A stretch of 64,000 bases of DNA, from contig OZ034978.1 in NCBI GenBank assembly GCA_964030785.1, forward strand, positions 18,788,953 to 18,852,952. Reading direction: 5' to 3'. The position numbers and the translations under genes are program-made. The notes under the pieces are model-generated. The model worked only from the letters and a program-made list of their open reading frames with translations, was not told the DNA's origin and searched no databases. The DNA comes from Siderastrea siderea. Taxonomy: Eukaryota > Cnidaria > Anthozoa > Scleractinia > Rhizangiidae. Shown piece after piece: positions 12,882 through 24,788 of the stretch (the first letter of the stretch is position 1; each line of letters starts with the position of its first letter).

Positions 12882-12910
12882 CTCTCTATTCAAAAGGTTT
12901 GAATAGAGAG
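12882..12910. repeat. Perfect 13-bp hairpin
   Basis: CTCTCTATTCAAA and its reverse complement flank a 3-nt loop (AGG). It lies in the U2 replacement segment. Confidence 0.8.
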
Positions 12911-13859
12911 CGCGGCTTATTTAGGGCCCAATCGTCACTTTCTCGCACCTTGAAATTTGCTTCACACTTCCAACCGTTTGATTGACAGCAGTGGAATCGC
13001 GAAGAGACTCGAGTTATTCCCAAAGGCAAGGTCTTCTGACCAATCACAGCCGACTTGTTCTGAACATGTAAATTATTATGCCGCGCGTCCTAAAATCAGG
13101 CGCTGTAAGTACATGTCGCAGAATAATCATCACCACGAACAGCTTATATTTTGTAGTTAAGTCTTCCACTCCCAAGCCCTTGCATCTATGATAATCTGTA
13201 TTTTTTTTAATTCTTCGTACATTATTCCAGTTGTTCGCTTCCGGATAGCGTCCTCAACGTTCTAAACGTGGTTGCTGCTTTTGACTCTGCGAATGAAATC
13301 CTGAAGGTTACTTCCCTATGGTGATGTTGGTTATGCTGTGCAAGGTGGTTCTAGCTTCTGAGTAAGTGCAGGAAATCCTAAAATGTAAAACTGAAATGAA
13401 AGCTACCGAGCAGTATCTTTCTGTGCTGCTGTTTGTGACACTGTACAAGGTGGTTCTAAATTTTGAGTGGTGTAAATTAAATCCTCATGTTTCACTGTTG
13501 AATCGTATGCTACCGAACAAAAGTACAGCACTTTTCCAACACTTCCCAAAATCTCTTTTAAGTATTATTGCCCCCAAAATGAACTGGGGTGCAATTAGGA
13601 CCGACCTGGCAGCAGGATGGTACATGAAGAGATGTCACCTCAGTTTTCCCTTAGTTGGCGATTCTTTTTTCTCGTCTCCTTTTCTATGATAATGTCAATG
13701 TCCTGATAGAGTGAAATGAACTTAGATAATTGGCTGTTTAGTCCAAGTTCTAAGATTACTTATTCGTCGTCAGATAATGTTATCAATTTTCCAGTTTCTC
13801 GAAGTAAGACATGGCTCCGCTGAGTTTCTGCTTCTTGTGTCAGTCACTAGTCGAGATAA

Positions 13860-16455
13860 TCACTCCTGCATTTCTGTGTCTAGTAAGTCATCCGGTAAAT
13901 CTTTCTTCTTCTTTGCCGTTTTTGGAGCTGAGCAGGAGTTAAGGTACTTCTGATTGTTTCACAATAGATGACGTGCCAAAAAATTCAACTTTTTTTGCGG
14001 TTGTTTATCCAGCCAGAAAATACACTTCCATACAATAAAAAGTTAGCTGATGGATTTTCTTAAGTCGGCTATTGTAGCTCTCTAAGTAAGAATATGACTT
14101 TTGTTAGCATCGTTTGAAGAACTCAAAATGAAAAGTCAGTTTGTTTTCAAAGGATACTGCCATGAAAATGTTCAGCGGTTCTCTTTCTAAGAGCCTCAAC
14201 GCTGTCCTCGTCCTCGGCCCATTCTAGCACCAGTCTTCTCCCGTACAAATGGGTACCGCTGCATAGTGACTCGAATGCGCGCTATAAAGACATTCATATA
14301 TCGTTCACTCAATTGCCTTTACCCACCCCACCAACCTAAACTTTCTTTAGCATGAAGGTGCCAATGGCTTAGTCAAGTGAACGAGTATGATTTCTAGACT
14401 GGTGTCGTTTCGTATTCATATCTCATCAGAAAGGCAGGAGTAAAACGCGTTCAGGAAAAAACAGAGTGATTTTGAGATATGCGTAACTAGGAAAGGTATT
14501 TCATGGACAGGCTTACCAGAGTATCATGTTCACCTAGGGGAAGGGGAAGGGGATGGAGAGAATGGAATTCTCTATCTCTCGTTTCTCTACTCTCCCCCCG
14601 CCCCGAAACTCAGGCTACGGTCAGGCGGGTCAGGTCATTTACCGACATACTGTTCCTTACTTTTGCGTCTTGCTTGGTGAGAAAGTCAACAAAGGCGAAT
14701 CCTCTGTGGGTCCCAGTGCCCGACAGCTTCTTTGGAAGCCTCAAGGTTTTGATTTCGCCGAACGTGCTGCGAAGAAGAGACGAAAGTGCAAGTTAATTTA
14801 TTGCTGTGCTCCTTACACCCGTCTGGTCTAGTAGTCCAGTGCTGCTGAGGTCGCGGTTTGGAATCCAGCGCTATTATCTTTTTTAAGCTGAAACTACAAG
14901 CAAGTTTCTAAAAAAGCCAATAAGAGGGCAGTACTAACAAGAACTTGAGTGGGGTGGCCAAACGCTAAGAAATTTTCCTAAAAATTTGAGCTCCTTCACA
15001 GTTTACAACTAGCCGCGCTTAATCAAAGTTGTAAACTTGCGTTTACTACGAATAGTCCCTCTTTTCCTAGCCTGTTCCAGGTTCTGAGAGTTCCAGTCAG
15101 CTTTGAACATACAGAACACGACATCGTAGTTTTTTATTATTAGTAGTATTGTTTATTTGATTTATTTTAATATCACTTGCGAACTGTCCTAATAACGATT
15201 TTGCAAGTTATAGATGTAGACGTAGATGTAGTAGTGAGGGCGAAAAACTAATAAGGGGACGCGAAAAAAAGTCTCTCAAAGACTGGAACAAGCTACTCTT
15301 TTCTCTCAACGACAGTCGAGCCGGATCACGCGTGTGAAAGCTCTCCTCACGCCCAAAGGAGCGCTCGCCGCTTTGATCTAGCCATGTATGATTCTTCACG
15401 CCGGCTCTATTTGTTTATCCCTAAACAAAATAAATTAAATAAGTAAAATAACGAATGCTGGCACTCTCCCTGGTTCGTATAAGCCTTATTTACTCATTTA
15501 AAGAGTGGTTTGACTTCTTTTTCAGATCCATCAAAAGGAACATTTCGCACCAGGATTTTTCAACTGTTTTGTTTCGTCAAAGAAGCTGGCTTGCGTTGTG
15601 ACGCCTTGTTGCTATAAAGATGTGTAACGAAAAAAAAAGAATCAGCACTTTAAAACTAGAGCAATTCATCTGTGTTTAATTCATCAAGCTAAGCTTTGAG
15701 TTACAGGGTAAAAAAGAAAAATACTTTCGCCCAACGTGGGGCACGAACCCACGACCCTGAGATTAAGAGTCTCATGCTCTACCGACTGAGCTAGCCGGGC
15801 GAGTTGAACTCTAACTGCGAAATAAATATGACTTAGCTAAATTCTCCTTAAGTTTGAATTGACCAATCTGCGACTGAGGTTGCGTTCATTTTACTTTAGT
15901 CAGCCTATTTTCAGATCTGTAGACTGAAAACAATCTCTTTCTCTCAGATCTTTCTCAAGACCGAAGTTGAATAGAGCACACTACAATATCCGAAACCAGA
16001 CCGAGTCAACATAACATTCCTCCCTCCTGCGTGCGTGGATTGTTTGGATTGCGATGTTCCTAAATGGAACAGAAAATCGAATTTTCGATCGCTAACCCGA
16101 AAAAGAAAAAAGGGTAGTATTAAATAAACAGGATCCTAGAGACAAGCGTTTAGTCAAGTAATGTAATTTTAAGTTTTAAAGTAACTAGATAAAATCTGTA
16201 AGTGTGAACCACTTTCAAGAGTTTGCTGTTATGGACAAATATTAACAAGACGTCTGAAAAATGTTGTGCATTATTTTTTGTTTGTCACTTTGTCAAAGTT
16301 GATACTTAAAAAATTCTACTTGCCTGTTTAAGAAAAGCACTCTACCCATGCAAACCATGGATGAAAGCAGAGAAAATGTAAGATGCGGCTGCCATTCACC
16401 TGGGTGTCCTGTGCGACAACTTGAGTTCCAGAATGTGATCTTCAAGTGACGAGTT
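13860..16455 (-). pseudogene. RBM19 terminal exons a-e, unit 2, exon b donor destroyed
   Basis: Exons: a 16455-16400, b 15611-15498, c 14766-14661, d 14281-14158 and e 13927-13860. Exon b is the most divergent of the seven. Its 3' end reads as VKPLFK rather than IKELFG, and the donor GTGAGT found in the other units has become ATGAG, so normal splicing to exon c should fail. The remaining exons keep length and frame. The unit also has both tRNA genes mutated in the T-loop and carries two large insertions, so it looks like the oldest or least constrained unit. Confidence 0.75.
15728..15800 (-). tRNA. tRNA-Lys(CTT), unit 2, T-loop A58 altered
   Basis: The cloverleaf and anticodon CTT match the other copies, but the T-loop reads TTCGTGC instead of TTCGAGC. 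This replaces conserved A58, which is also part of the internal promoter B box, so the gene is probably impaired. Confidence 0.88.
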
Positions 16456-16636
16456 CTGAATGAAAACATTACGAAAAATAAGGTGTTGGTTACTTTTGAT
16501 CAGTAAAATATAATCAGGAGAAAAGACAATCTACAACTGAAACATACGGGCAAAGAAGCGAATGACTAGAAAAATCGACAGGTGACGATCTCATGAAGGA
16601 AACTACTGTTTGAAAGTACAAATTGGTGCTACGAAC

Positions 16637-16708
16637 TCCCACATGGTCTAGCGGTTAGGATTTCTGGTTTTCACCCAGGCGGCCCGGGTTTGACTCCCGG
16701 TGTGGGAA
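16637..16708 (+). tRNA. tRNA-Glu(TTC), unit 2, T-loop C56 altered
   Basis: Same cloverleaf and anticodon TTC, but the T-loop reads TTTGACT, replacing conserved C56, which pairs with G19 and belongs to the B box. Together with the A58 change in this unit's tRNA-Lys, this suggests relaxed constraint on the whole unit. Confidence 0.88.
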
Positions 16709-18738
16709 AACAAATTTCATTTTTTATTTCTTATTTTTGTAGTTTTTGTACTTTTAACATTTCTATTCTTATCCACGGTAAACATCCTTGTAAAAAATTT
16801 TGTTTTTATTTGCGTAAAACGTGAATGAAACTTTACACAACGATACGGCCCCGGCCCCCGCCCGAGGTTATTCACTACAACTGCCAAAGGGACTATAATG
16901 TCAGCTGTTTTTTGCCACACTTTGCAATGCCATATTTACATATACGAAAACCTAAACTGATAATGGTCCAGTTTTGTTCAGAGATACTACAATAGCGCAG
17001 TGAAACTATTACCGGTAATAAATGTTACTTGCATTTCAACCTAGAATAAAGTGCGCTATTGTTGTGGAAAACTAAAATAGTTGTTAGATCATTTCCGACA
17101 TATTTTCACAGAAAAGTCTGTCATAAGAAAAACCAGCTATAACAATATTGTACATTTTAGTTCTTTTACATACTGTTCAGTGGAGGTGGAGTTTACAAGA
17201 GAACGTCTAAGTTTTGTTTTTACTATTTCAAGCAATGCACCGCTTTAGTGTTAAAGCCAAAGTACTGACTCAGTTCAATAAAAGCCTAAGCACTGACTAC
17301 AGTCGAAGCTCTCGTAAGCGACCACCTCGGGAATTCAGAAAAGTGGTCGCAACTAGAGCTGGTCGCTCAGGAGAAAGAACTCTCGTAAGCGACCACATGA
17401 TGAAACAATAGAGCAAGAGAGTGGTCGTTTGCAGGAGCTTTAAGCGTAAAGCTTGGCGTATGTTGATGGTTACTAATAGTTTTGTAGTAATAATATTAAA
17501 TAGTTTTAAAACCTATCACGGAAGAGGTCCGCGACGGTACAAGTCAAGGAACCATTAGCACTTGGGATATGTATTACTCTAAATTTGAACACGAACCGAG
17601 TGCTTTCATTAAAGTGTTAACCGAGTGGTCGCTTACGAGAACTTAAAAACAAAGGAAAAAGCCGAGTCGACCAGCACCTCATTGAACATCTCACATGATT
17701 CGCCATAAGAACAATAAGATAACGGCACAAACAATGCCCCTATCCCTGAAGACAATGAGCAATATTGTTTTAGAATGCCTCTGAAATTAGAGGTTCACAA
17801 GAGGTACTGGACTACTCAAAAAGCCCGTTGGTAATTCACAAAAGTGGTCGCGGTCGCTTACGGGAGCGGTCGCTTACGAGAGCTTTTCATTACGGAGTTT
17901 AAGTGAAGAGTCAAACGGGGTTTCACAATGCTGGGCGTAAGTAGAGCTTGTCGCTTACGAGAGTGGTCGCAAGGAGAGCTTTGACTGTATTTACAAAGGT
18001 TTAGGCGCGATGCCTTCAGATACAACTCGAACTCAATTCAAACTTAATTTTTTTAAATACGAACGTCCAAATTTTGAGCTGAGTCTCAGCTGGAAATCTA
18101 TGTTCTTACTTTTTGGGCAACTTAAGCCTGAGAACGTTCTAACTATGCTCTTAAGTAACATGATACAGCATTAAAGACTTGACACTAATATACATGTATT
18201 GTCTTAGTATCTGGCGCCCATTTAGACTGCTCAATTACTCAGACCAAACTGTTACCTTTAACTTAGATTGTCCGAATTTAAACCTGTATTTGAGTTCTTG
18301 TGAAAAACGTGGACAAACATAAAGACTTTCTAGCTAAATCTCAGCTTCGGTAGTTCTTAGCATGCTCTAATAAGAGCAAAATTTTAAAAAATTTGGGCTA
18401 ATTTCAGCCTCAACGTTCCTACAAAAAAGTTCTTATGGAAAAAAGTGTAACAGCAAATTCACCTTGAGTTACAATAGGATACGTTTATTTCAGTATTTAT
18501 TTGTTTTAATGTACAACTAAGAAAGAGAATGAAAGCTAAATTATCAGTAAATAGCTTTGACAACTTGACAGCTTAAAGTAGAGCCAATATCTCTTTCCAA
18601 CGAGCCCTCCTTCCCTTGCTAGTTAAACAAACTACCAATGCGCATGCGTACAACGAAATTATGGAAATTTTAGTGAATAGCTTCACTGTTAAAAACACTA
18701 TTTTAATTGAAACAATCATGCCGAGTAATTTGTTTTAT

Positions 18739-20110
18739 TATACGGCAAGCAATTCTCCAGTCTAAATCGAGTGTTCTGATTGGTTAGTTTTCGGTCGGGA
18801 TTTTACAGTACGGACCATTACCATGGAAACGGTCCTTTTTGGATATTTTTTTTTCGCGCTCCCACTCCCGCAAAATTCAAGCTGCGAAAATCCAAGAAGA
18901 TAAAAAAAGGGAAAGGTTTGGAGCTGGTACAAAACAAATGAACGAGGTAAACTCGTCTGTTTAGAAAGAGCGCTCTTCAATGAACTTTACCGACTTTTTG
19001 ATATAAGCAAAAGACTCGGCAGTGAATCAAAAAGCATGGCCAACGTTCTTCAGTGACTGTGTGTGTTTATTGTTTGTTCGTACGGCCAAAGACTGTAAGC
19101 TGTAAAGAGCCGAGTAAATCGGCCAAGACTTAAACAATAATTATTAAAATTCAGCATTAACAAAAGAGTATTTTTCTCACAAGAAAAAAAATGAAAACTG
19201 CAAAACAACTAGCAAACGGCTTTCATCGGCAACTGTAAGACTTAATAAATCGAAAGGAAACGATCACGTTCTTGTCTAGTTTAATATTGGCCATCGCTTC
19301 AGTCAGCGCTTTCCACAAGAACAAATTAAAGCTACACGTTCATGTATTAAACTAACAGTGTACCTTGATTCCTCAGCGAGATTTTTGCTCTTGTAGTTGA
19401 CATCCTTGAAAATAATTTTAGCTTGTTCACAAGACCGCTCTTGCTGTAGTTATAGCTCGCGATAAAAACAACCTTGTCAGGTGAGACGAAAATTTGCTCT
19501 CAGCATCCACAAAGTTCTCCATAAAGCCACTGAAGCAAACAACTTGCAGTATTTGATGGTGAGATAATTCCCAGTGTCTTTTTTTTAAAGTCCAAGTGTT
19601 CCTTTGTTCACGTTACAGACTAACATGCTGCCACAATTTCCAGTTTGAGAAGCACGTTTGTAAAATTTTGTGGCGGCCTTTTCATTATTCTTCTTTTTCC
19701 CGAGTTGTCTCCGCCCATAACGAAGAAGTATTTTCAAATAAAACTATCTTGTGTTGTAGAGGACGACGAAAAACTGACACATATAATAGATTCGTTCAAG
19801 AGCCACGCAAGTTTTTGCCGAACGACAGCAACGATCATCAAAGTGATTCGAAAGCCAGTTAAAATCGCGGGCTTCTTTCCTTGAAATCGCGCCGGAAATT
19901 GACTTGAATGAACTACCAGAAGTGTTGTTTCGTACGCAAAGTGATGCCATATAATAAACCACTTACTAACTTCACTTGCTCGGGACCGTAATGGGGAATA
20001 TTGGCCCTCGGTCGTTTTTGTACGGACCTCGCTGCGCTCGGTCCGTACTGCCACGACCTCGGGCATAAATTCCCCAGTACGGCCCTCGCGCTCAGTTAGT
20101 AAGAGGTTAT
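18739..20110. mobile_element. 1.37-kb insertion in U3 (shared with U5)
   Basis: It interrupts the unit sequence TTTGTTTTAT/TATCAAAAC, with TAT or TTAT repeated at both edges. The left end starts TATACGGCAAGC, and an inverted partner (GCCATATAATAAA) lies at 19944-19956, suggesting an outer element of about 1.2 kb. Downstream of this is a compact palindromic MITE-like segment. No coding gene is recognised; small ORFs on both strands overlap and look random. Confidence 0.7.
19957..20106. mobile_element. Palindromic MITE-like segment (U3 copy)
   Basis: The ends CACTTACTAACT and AGTTAGTAAGAGG are inverted, and the interior holds nested inverted blocks (GTACGGACC with GGTCCGTAC; GGCCCTCG types). 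An equivalent copy lies at about 30728-30870 in U5. Such folded, GC-rich, gene-less segments are typical non-autonomous DNA elements. Confidence 0.65.
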
Positions 20111-21911
20111 TATCAAAACCAAACAGTACCATGAAAAATAAAATGACTGAACCGTGGACAGAAAAGTCATCCCAAAATTGAGCCACGGTCAAGTTGTGGT
20201 GTTATAAATGGGCACCAAAACATAGCCTAAATCCGGTTGGGCGAAATGCTCGGTTTAGGGGCCACTACCGAGGGACGTACGTTCCTGCCATTGCCCCTGG
20301 GAAGGTCTGAGACAAAGGCCCTTGTCTATCCCAGATGGATAGCCTCTGAAGGAGAGGAGTGGATCACTAGAAACAGGCTTGGCGAGTTACAGTGGGCAGA
20401 TGACCCTGTTCTATCAGGACGGAGGATGCCAGTAGCTGCGTCACAGTTGGAAAGGTTCCACGGCCGGCATGGTTAGTTCAATCAGCGAGGTAGCGTCCAA
20501 AACAACGCTATAACTCAATTCAGACTACTCTTCGTCCAACCCACTTTTTAATTTTCTTTTTTCTAAGAAGTAACAGGCACCCTTACTTCTGAAGAAACGT
20601 TTGTCCACGAGTGACAGGAATACTTTTTCTCTTTTATCTGTGAACGTCGCTTGCACTTGCATTTGCTTTTGCGTCGCTCGTGTGAACCAGCCTTAAGTGT
20701 TTTTGTTAATCCAAGAGGAGTAACATAAAATAATCCCGTGCACGGCCACCCAAAAAAACCCCGCACAGCAGGCAAGTTTATGCCTTTTGTATCAATTTTT
20801 GTACCAATAATTCATTACTTTGCCGCGAGTCTCAAAGGTTTCTTCTCGTCACAATTTTGTCTTTAGAACCTCACGAAAAATGCCCGTGACAGTACAAGTT
20901 GCTGAAGTTGCAAAAACCTGAGATTGGACTGATTAACACTCAGGGTGGTGCGACTGTGCCTCTACAAATATCCAAGAATGACAACAACGCTCTGTACCTC
21001 AGAATTTGAGCTTTATTTTTCTGATCCACTGCCCAATGATCTTTATTTGTAGCTGAGACTCAGGGCATATACACCTAGTAGAAGGCATGGCAAATTGCAA
21101 CCAAAAATGCGATTACAAATGATACACCCAGTAGAACGTTTTACATTTGACATGGACTGATAAGACTCGCAGAATAATCATCACCACGAACAGCTTATAT
21201 TTTGTAGTTAAGTCTTCCAATCCCAAGCCCTTGCATCTATGATAATCTGTATTTTTTTTAATTCTTCGCACATTTATTCCACTTGTTCTCTTCCAGATGG
21301 CGTCCTCAGCGTTGTAAACGTGGTTGCTGCTTTTGACTCTGCGAATGAAATCCTGAAGGTTACTTCCCAGTGGTGATGTTGGTTATGCTGTGCAAGGTGG
21401 TTCTAACTTCTGAGTAAGTGCAGGAAATCCTAAAATGTAAAACTGAAATGAAAGCTACCGAGCAGTATCTTTCTGTGGTGCTGTTTGTGACACTGTACAA
21501 GGTGGTTCTAAATTTTGAGTGGTGTAAATTAAATCCTCATGTTTCACTGTTGAATCGTATGCTACCGAACAACAGTACAGCGCTTTTCCAACACTTCCCA
21601 AAATCTCTTTTAAGTAATATTGCCCCCAAAATGAACTGGGGTGCAATTAGGACCGACCTGGCAGCAGTATGGTACATGAAGAGATGTCACCTCAGTTTTC
21701 CCTTAGTTGGCAATTCGTTTTTCTCGTCTCCTTTTCTATGATAATGTCAATGTCCTGATAGAGTGAAATGAACTTAGATAATTGCCTGTTTAGTCCAAGT
21801 TCTAAGATTACTTATTCGTCGTCAGATAATGTTATCAATTTTCCAGTTTCTCGAAGTAAGACATGGCTCCGCTGAGTTTCTGCTTCTTGTGTCAGTCACC
21901 AGTCGAGATAA

Positions 21912-24535
21912 TCACTCCTGCATTTCCGTGTCTAGTAAGTCATCCAGTAAATCTTTCTTCTTCTTTGCCGTTTTTGGAGCTGAGCAGGAGTTAAGGTACT
22001 TCTGATTGTTTCACAATAGATGACGTGCCAAAAAATTCAACTTTCTTTGCGGTTGTTTATCCAGCTAGAAAACACACTTCCATATAATAAAAAGTTAGCT
22101 GATGGATTTTCTTAAGTCGGCTATTGTAGCTGTCTAAGTAAGAATATGACTTTTGTTAGCATCGTTTGAAGAACTCAAAATAAAAAGTCAGTTTGTTTTC
22201 AAAGGATACTGCCATGAAAATGTTCAGCGGTTCTCTTTCTAAGAGCCTCAACGCTGTCCTCGTCCTCGGCCCATTCTAGCACCAGTCCTCTCCAGTACAA
22301 ATGGGTACTGCTGCATAGGGACTTGAATGCACGCTATAAAGACATTCATATATCGTTCACTCAATTACCTTTACCTACCCCACAAACCTAAACTTTCTTT
22401 AGCATGAAGGTGCCAATGGCTTAGTCAGGTGAACGAGTATGATTTCTAGACTGGTTAAGACGGTTCAATCGTTCCCCGTGTCGTTTCGTATTCATATCTC
22501 ATCAGAAAGGCAGGAGTAAAACGCGTTCAGGAAAAAACAGAGTGATTTTGAGATATGCGTAACTGGGAAAGGAATTTCATGGACAGGCTTACCAGAGTAT
22601 CATGTTCACCTAGGGGAAGGGGAAGGGGATGGAGAGAATGGAATTCCCTATCTCTCGTTTCTCTACTCTCCCCCCCCCCCCGATACTCAGGCTACGGTCA
22701 GGCGGGTCAGGTCATTTACCGACATACTGTTGCTTACTTTTGCGTCTTGCTTGGTGAGAAAGTCAACAAAGGCGAATCCTCTGTGGGTCCCAGTGCCCGA
22801 CAGCTTCTTTGGAAGCCTCAAGGTTTTGATTTCGCCGAACGTGCTGCGAAGAAGAGACGAAAGTGCAAGTTAATTTATTGCTGTGCTCCTTACACCCGTC
22901 TGGTCTAGTAGTCCAGTGCTGCTGAGGTCGCGGTTTGGAATCCAGCGCTATTATCTTTTTTAAGCTGAAACTACAAGCAAGTTTCTAAAAAAGCCAATAA
23001 GAGGGCAGTACTAACAAGAACTTGAGTGGGGTGGCCAAACGCTAAGAAATTTTCCTAAAAATTTGAGCTCCTTCACAGTTTGCAACTAGCCGCGCTTAAT
23101 CAAAGTTGTAAACTTGCGTTTACTACGAACAGTCCCTCTTTTCCTAGCCTGTTCCAGGTTCTGAGAGTTCCAGTCAGCTTTGAACATACAGAACATGACA
23201 TCGTAGTTTTTTATTATTAGTAGTATTGTTTATTTGATTTATTTTAATATCACTTGCGAACTGTCCTAATAAGGATTTTGCAAGTTATAGATGTAGACGT
23301 AGATGAGGTAGTGAGGGCGAAAAACTAGCAAGGGGAAGCGAAAATAAGTCTCTCAAAGACTGGAACAAGCTACTCTTTTCTCTCAACGACAGTCGAGCCG
23401 GATCACGCGTGTGAAAGCTCTCCTCACGCCCAAAGGAGCGCTCGCCGCTTTGATCTAGCCATGTATGATTCTTCGCGCGAGCTCTATTTGTTTATCCCTA
23501 AACAAAAGAAATTAAATAAATAAAATAACGAATGCTGGCACTCTCCCTGGTTCGTATAAGCCTTATTTACTCACCCAAAGAGTTCTTTGATTTCTTTTTT
23601 AGAAGCTTCAAAAGGAACATTTCGCACCAGGATTTTTGAACTGTTTTGTTTCGCCAAAGAGGCTGGCTTGCGTTGTGACGCCTTTTTGCTATAAACATGT
23701 GTAAAGAAAAAAAAAAGAATTAGCACTTTAAAACTAGAACAATTCATCTGTGTTTCATTCTTGAAGTTAAACTTTGAGTTGCAGGGTAAAACAGAGAAAA
23801 TACTTTCGCCCAACGTGGGGCTCGAACCCACGACCCTGAGATTAAGAGTCTCATGCTCTACCGACTGAGCTAGCCGGGCGAGTTGAATTCGGACTGCGAA
23901 ATAAATATGACTTAGCTACATTCTCCTTAAGTTTGAATTGACCAATCTGCGACTGAGGTTGCGTTCACTTTACTTTAGTCAGCCTATTTTCAGATCTGTA
24001 GACTGCAAAACAGTCTCTTTCTCTCAGATCTTTCTCAAGACCGAAGTTGAATAGAGCGCACTACAATATCCGAAACCAGACCGAGTCAACATAACATTCC
24101 TCCTTCCTGCGTGCGTGGATTGTTTGGATTGCCATGTTCCTAAATGGAACAGAAAATCGAATTTTCGATCGCTAACCCGAAAAGGAAAAAAGCGTAGTGT
24201 TAAATAAACAGGATCCTAGAGACAAGCGTTTAGTCAAGTAATGTAATTTTAAGTTTTAAAGTCACTAGATAAAATCTGTAAGTGTGAACCACTTTCAAGA
24301 GTTTGCTGTTATGGACAAATATTAACAAGACGTCTGAAAAATGTTGTGCATTATTTTTTGTTTGTCACTTTGTCAAAGTTGATACTTAAAAAATTCTACT
24401 TGCCTGTTTAAGAAAAGCACTCTACCCATGCAAACCATGGATGAAAGCAAAGAAAATGTAAGATGCGGCTGCCATTCACCTGGGTGTCCTGTGCGACATC
24501 TTGAGTTCCAGAATGTGATCTTCAAGTGACGAGTT
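21912..24535 (-). pseudogene. RBM19 terminal exons a-e, unit 3 (open, no upstream exons)
   Basis: Exons: a 24535-24480, b 23688-23575, c 22843-22738, d 22333-22210 and e 21979-21912. All five have the same lengths as the intact copy A set, splice dinucleotides are kept, and I found no internal stop. Exon d begins RAFKSL where other units read RAFESL. As in unit 5, this is a coding-competent orphan tail without RRM4/5 exons. It follows unit 4, whose own exons c-e are deleted. Confidence 0.8.
23807..23879 (-). tRNA. tRNA-Lys(CTT), unit 3
   Basis: An intact 73-nt cloverleaf with anticodon loop CTCTTAA, D-arm TAGCTCAGTCGGTAGAGC and T-loop TTCGAGC. It is followed on its strand by a T-rich tract and nested in the RBM19 intron between exons a and b. 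Confidence 0.96.
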
Positions 24536-24716
24536 CTGAATGAAAACATTACGAAAAATAAGGTGTTGGTTACTTTTGATCAGTAAAATGTAATCAGGAG
24601 AAAAGACAATCTACAACTGAAACATACGGGCAAAGAAGCGAATGACTAGAAAAATCGACAGGTGACGATCTCATGAAGGAAACTACTGTTTGAAAGTACA
24701 ATTTGGTGCTACGAAC

Positions 24717-24788
24717 TCCCACATGGTCTAGCGGTTAGGATTTCTGGTTTTCACCCAGGCGGCCCGGGTTCGACTCCCGGTGTGGGAA
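24717..24788 (+). tRNA. tRNA-Glu(TTC), unit 3
   Basis: An intact 72-nt cloverleaf with acceptor TCCCACA/TGTGGGA, anticodon TTC and T-loop TTCGACT. Confidence 0.96.

Larger units (their letters stand above)
10974..13116. mobile_element. 2.1-kb segment replacing unit DNA in U2
   Basis: Compared with U3, unit homology stops at 10973 and resumes at 13117. The 2.14 kb between replaces about 190 bp. I see no terminal inverted repeat or clear target duplication, so this may be a filler insertion or ectopic conversion rather than a transposon. Inside are a chromodomain-like exon (11951-12204), a GC-rich CGCG-dotted stretch (12240-12800) and two perfect short hairpins (12380-12402 and 12882-12910). 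Confidence 0.65.
6202..17001. repeat. Tandem unit U2 (10.8 kb, two large insertions)
   Basis: The layout matches U1, enlarged by a foldback element at 7893-10207 and a 2.1-kb replacement segment at 10974-13116. The minisatellite cluster lies at about 6500-7000. RBM19 exon b has lost its donor and both tRNA genes carry T-loop changes. The block at about 13950-14060 (between exons e and d) is also present in U3, U5, U6 and U7 but absent from U1, so U1 has a deletion there. Confidence 0.9.

Noticed and set aside
15208..15399. 63-codon minus-strand ORF (REESFHTRDPARLSLREKSSL) found in several units
   Set aside because: It lies between RBM19 exons b and c, is interrupted in some units, and no splice or domain evidence supports it.
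19734..20192. 152-codon minus-strand ORF over the U3 insertion
   Set aside because: It runs across the palindromic MITE-like segment and its boundary with unit DNA, and the U5 copy breaks it, so it is a chance ORF.
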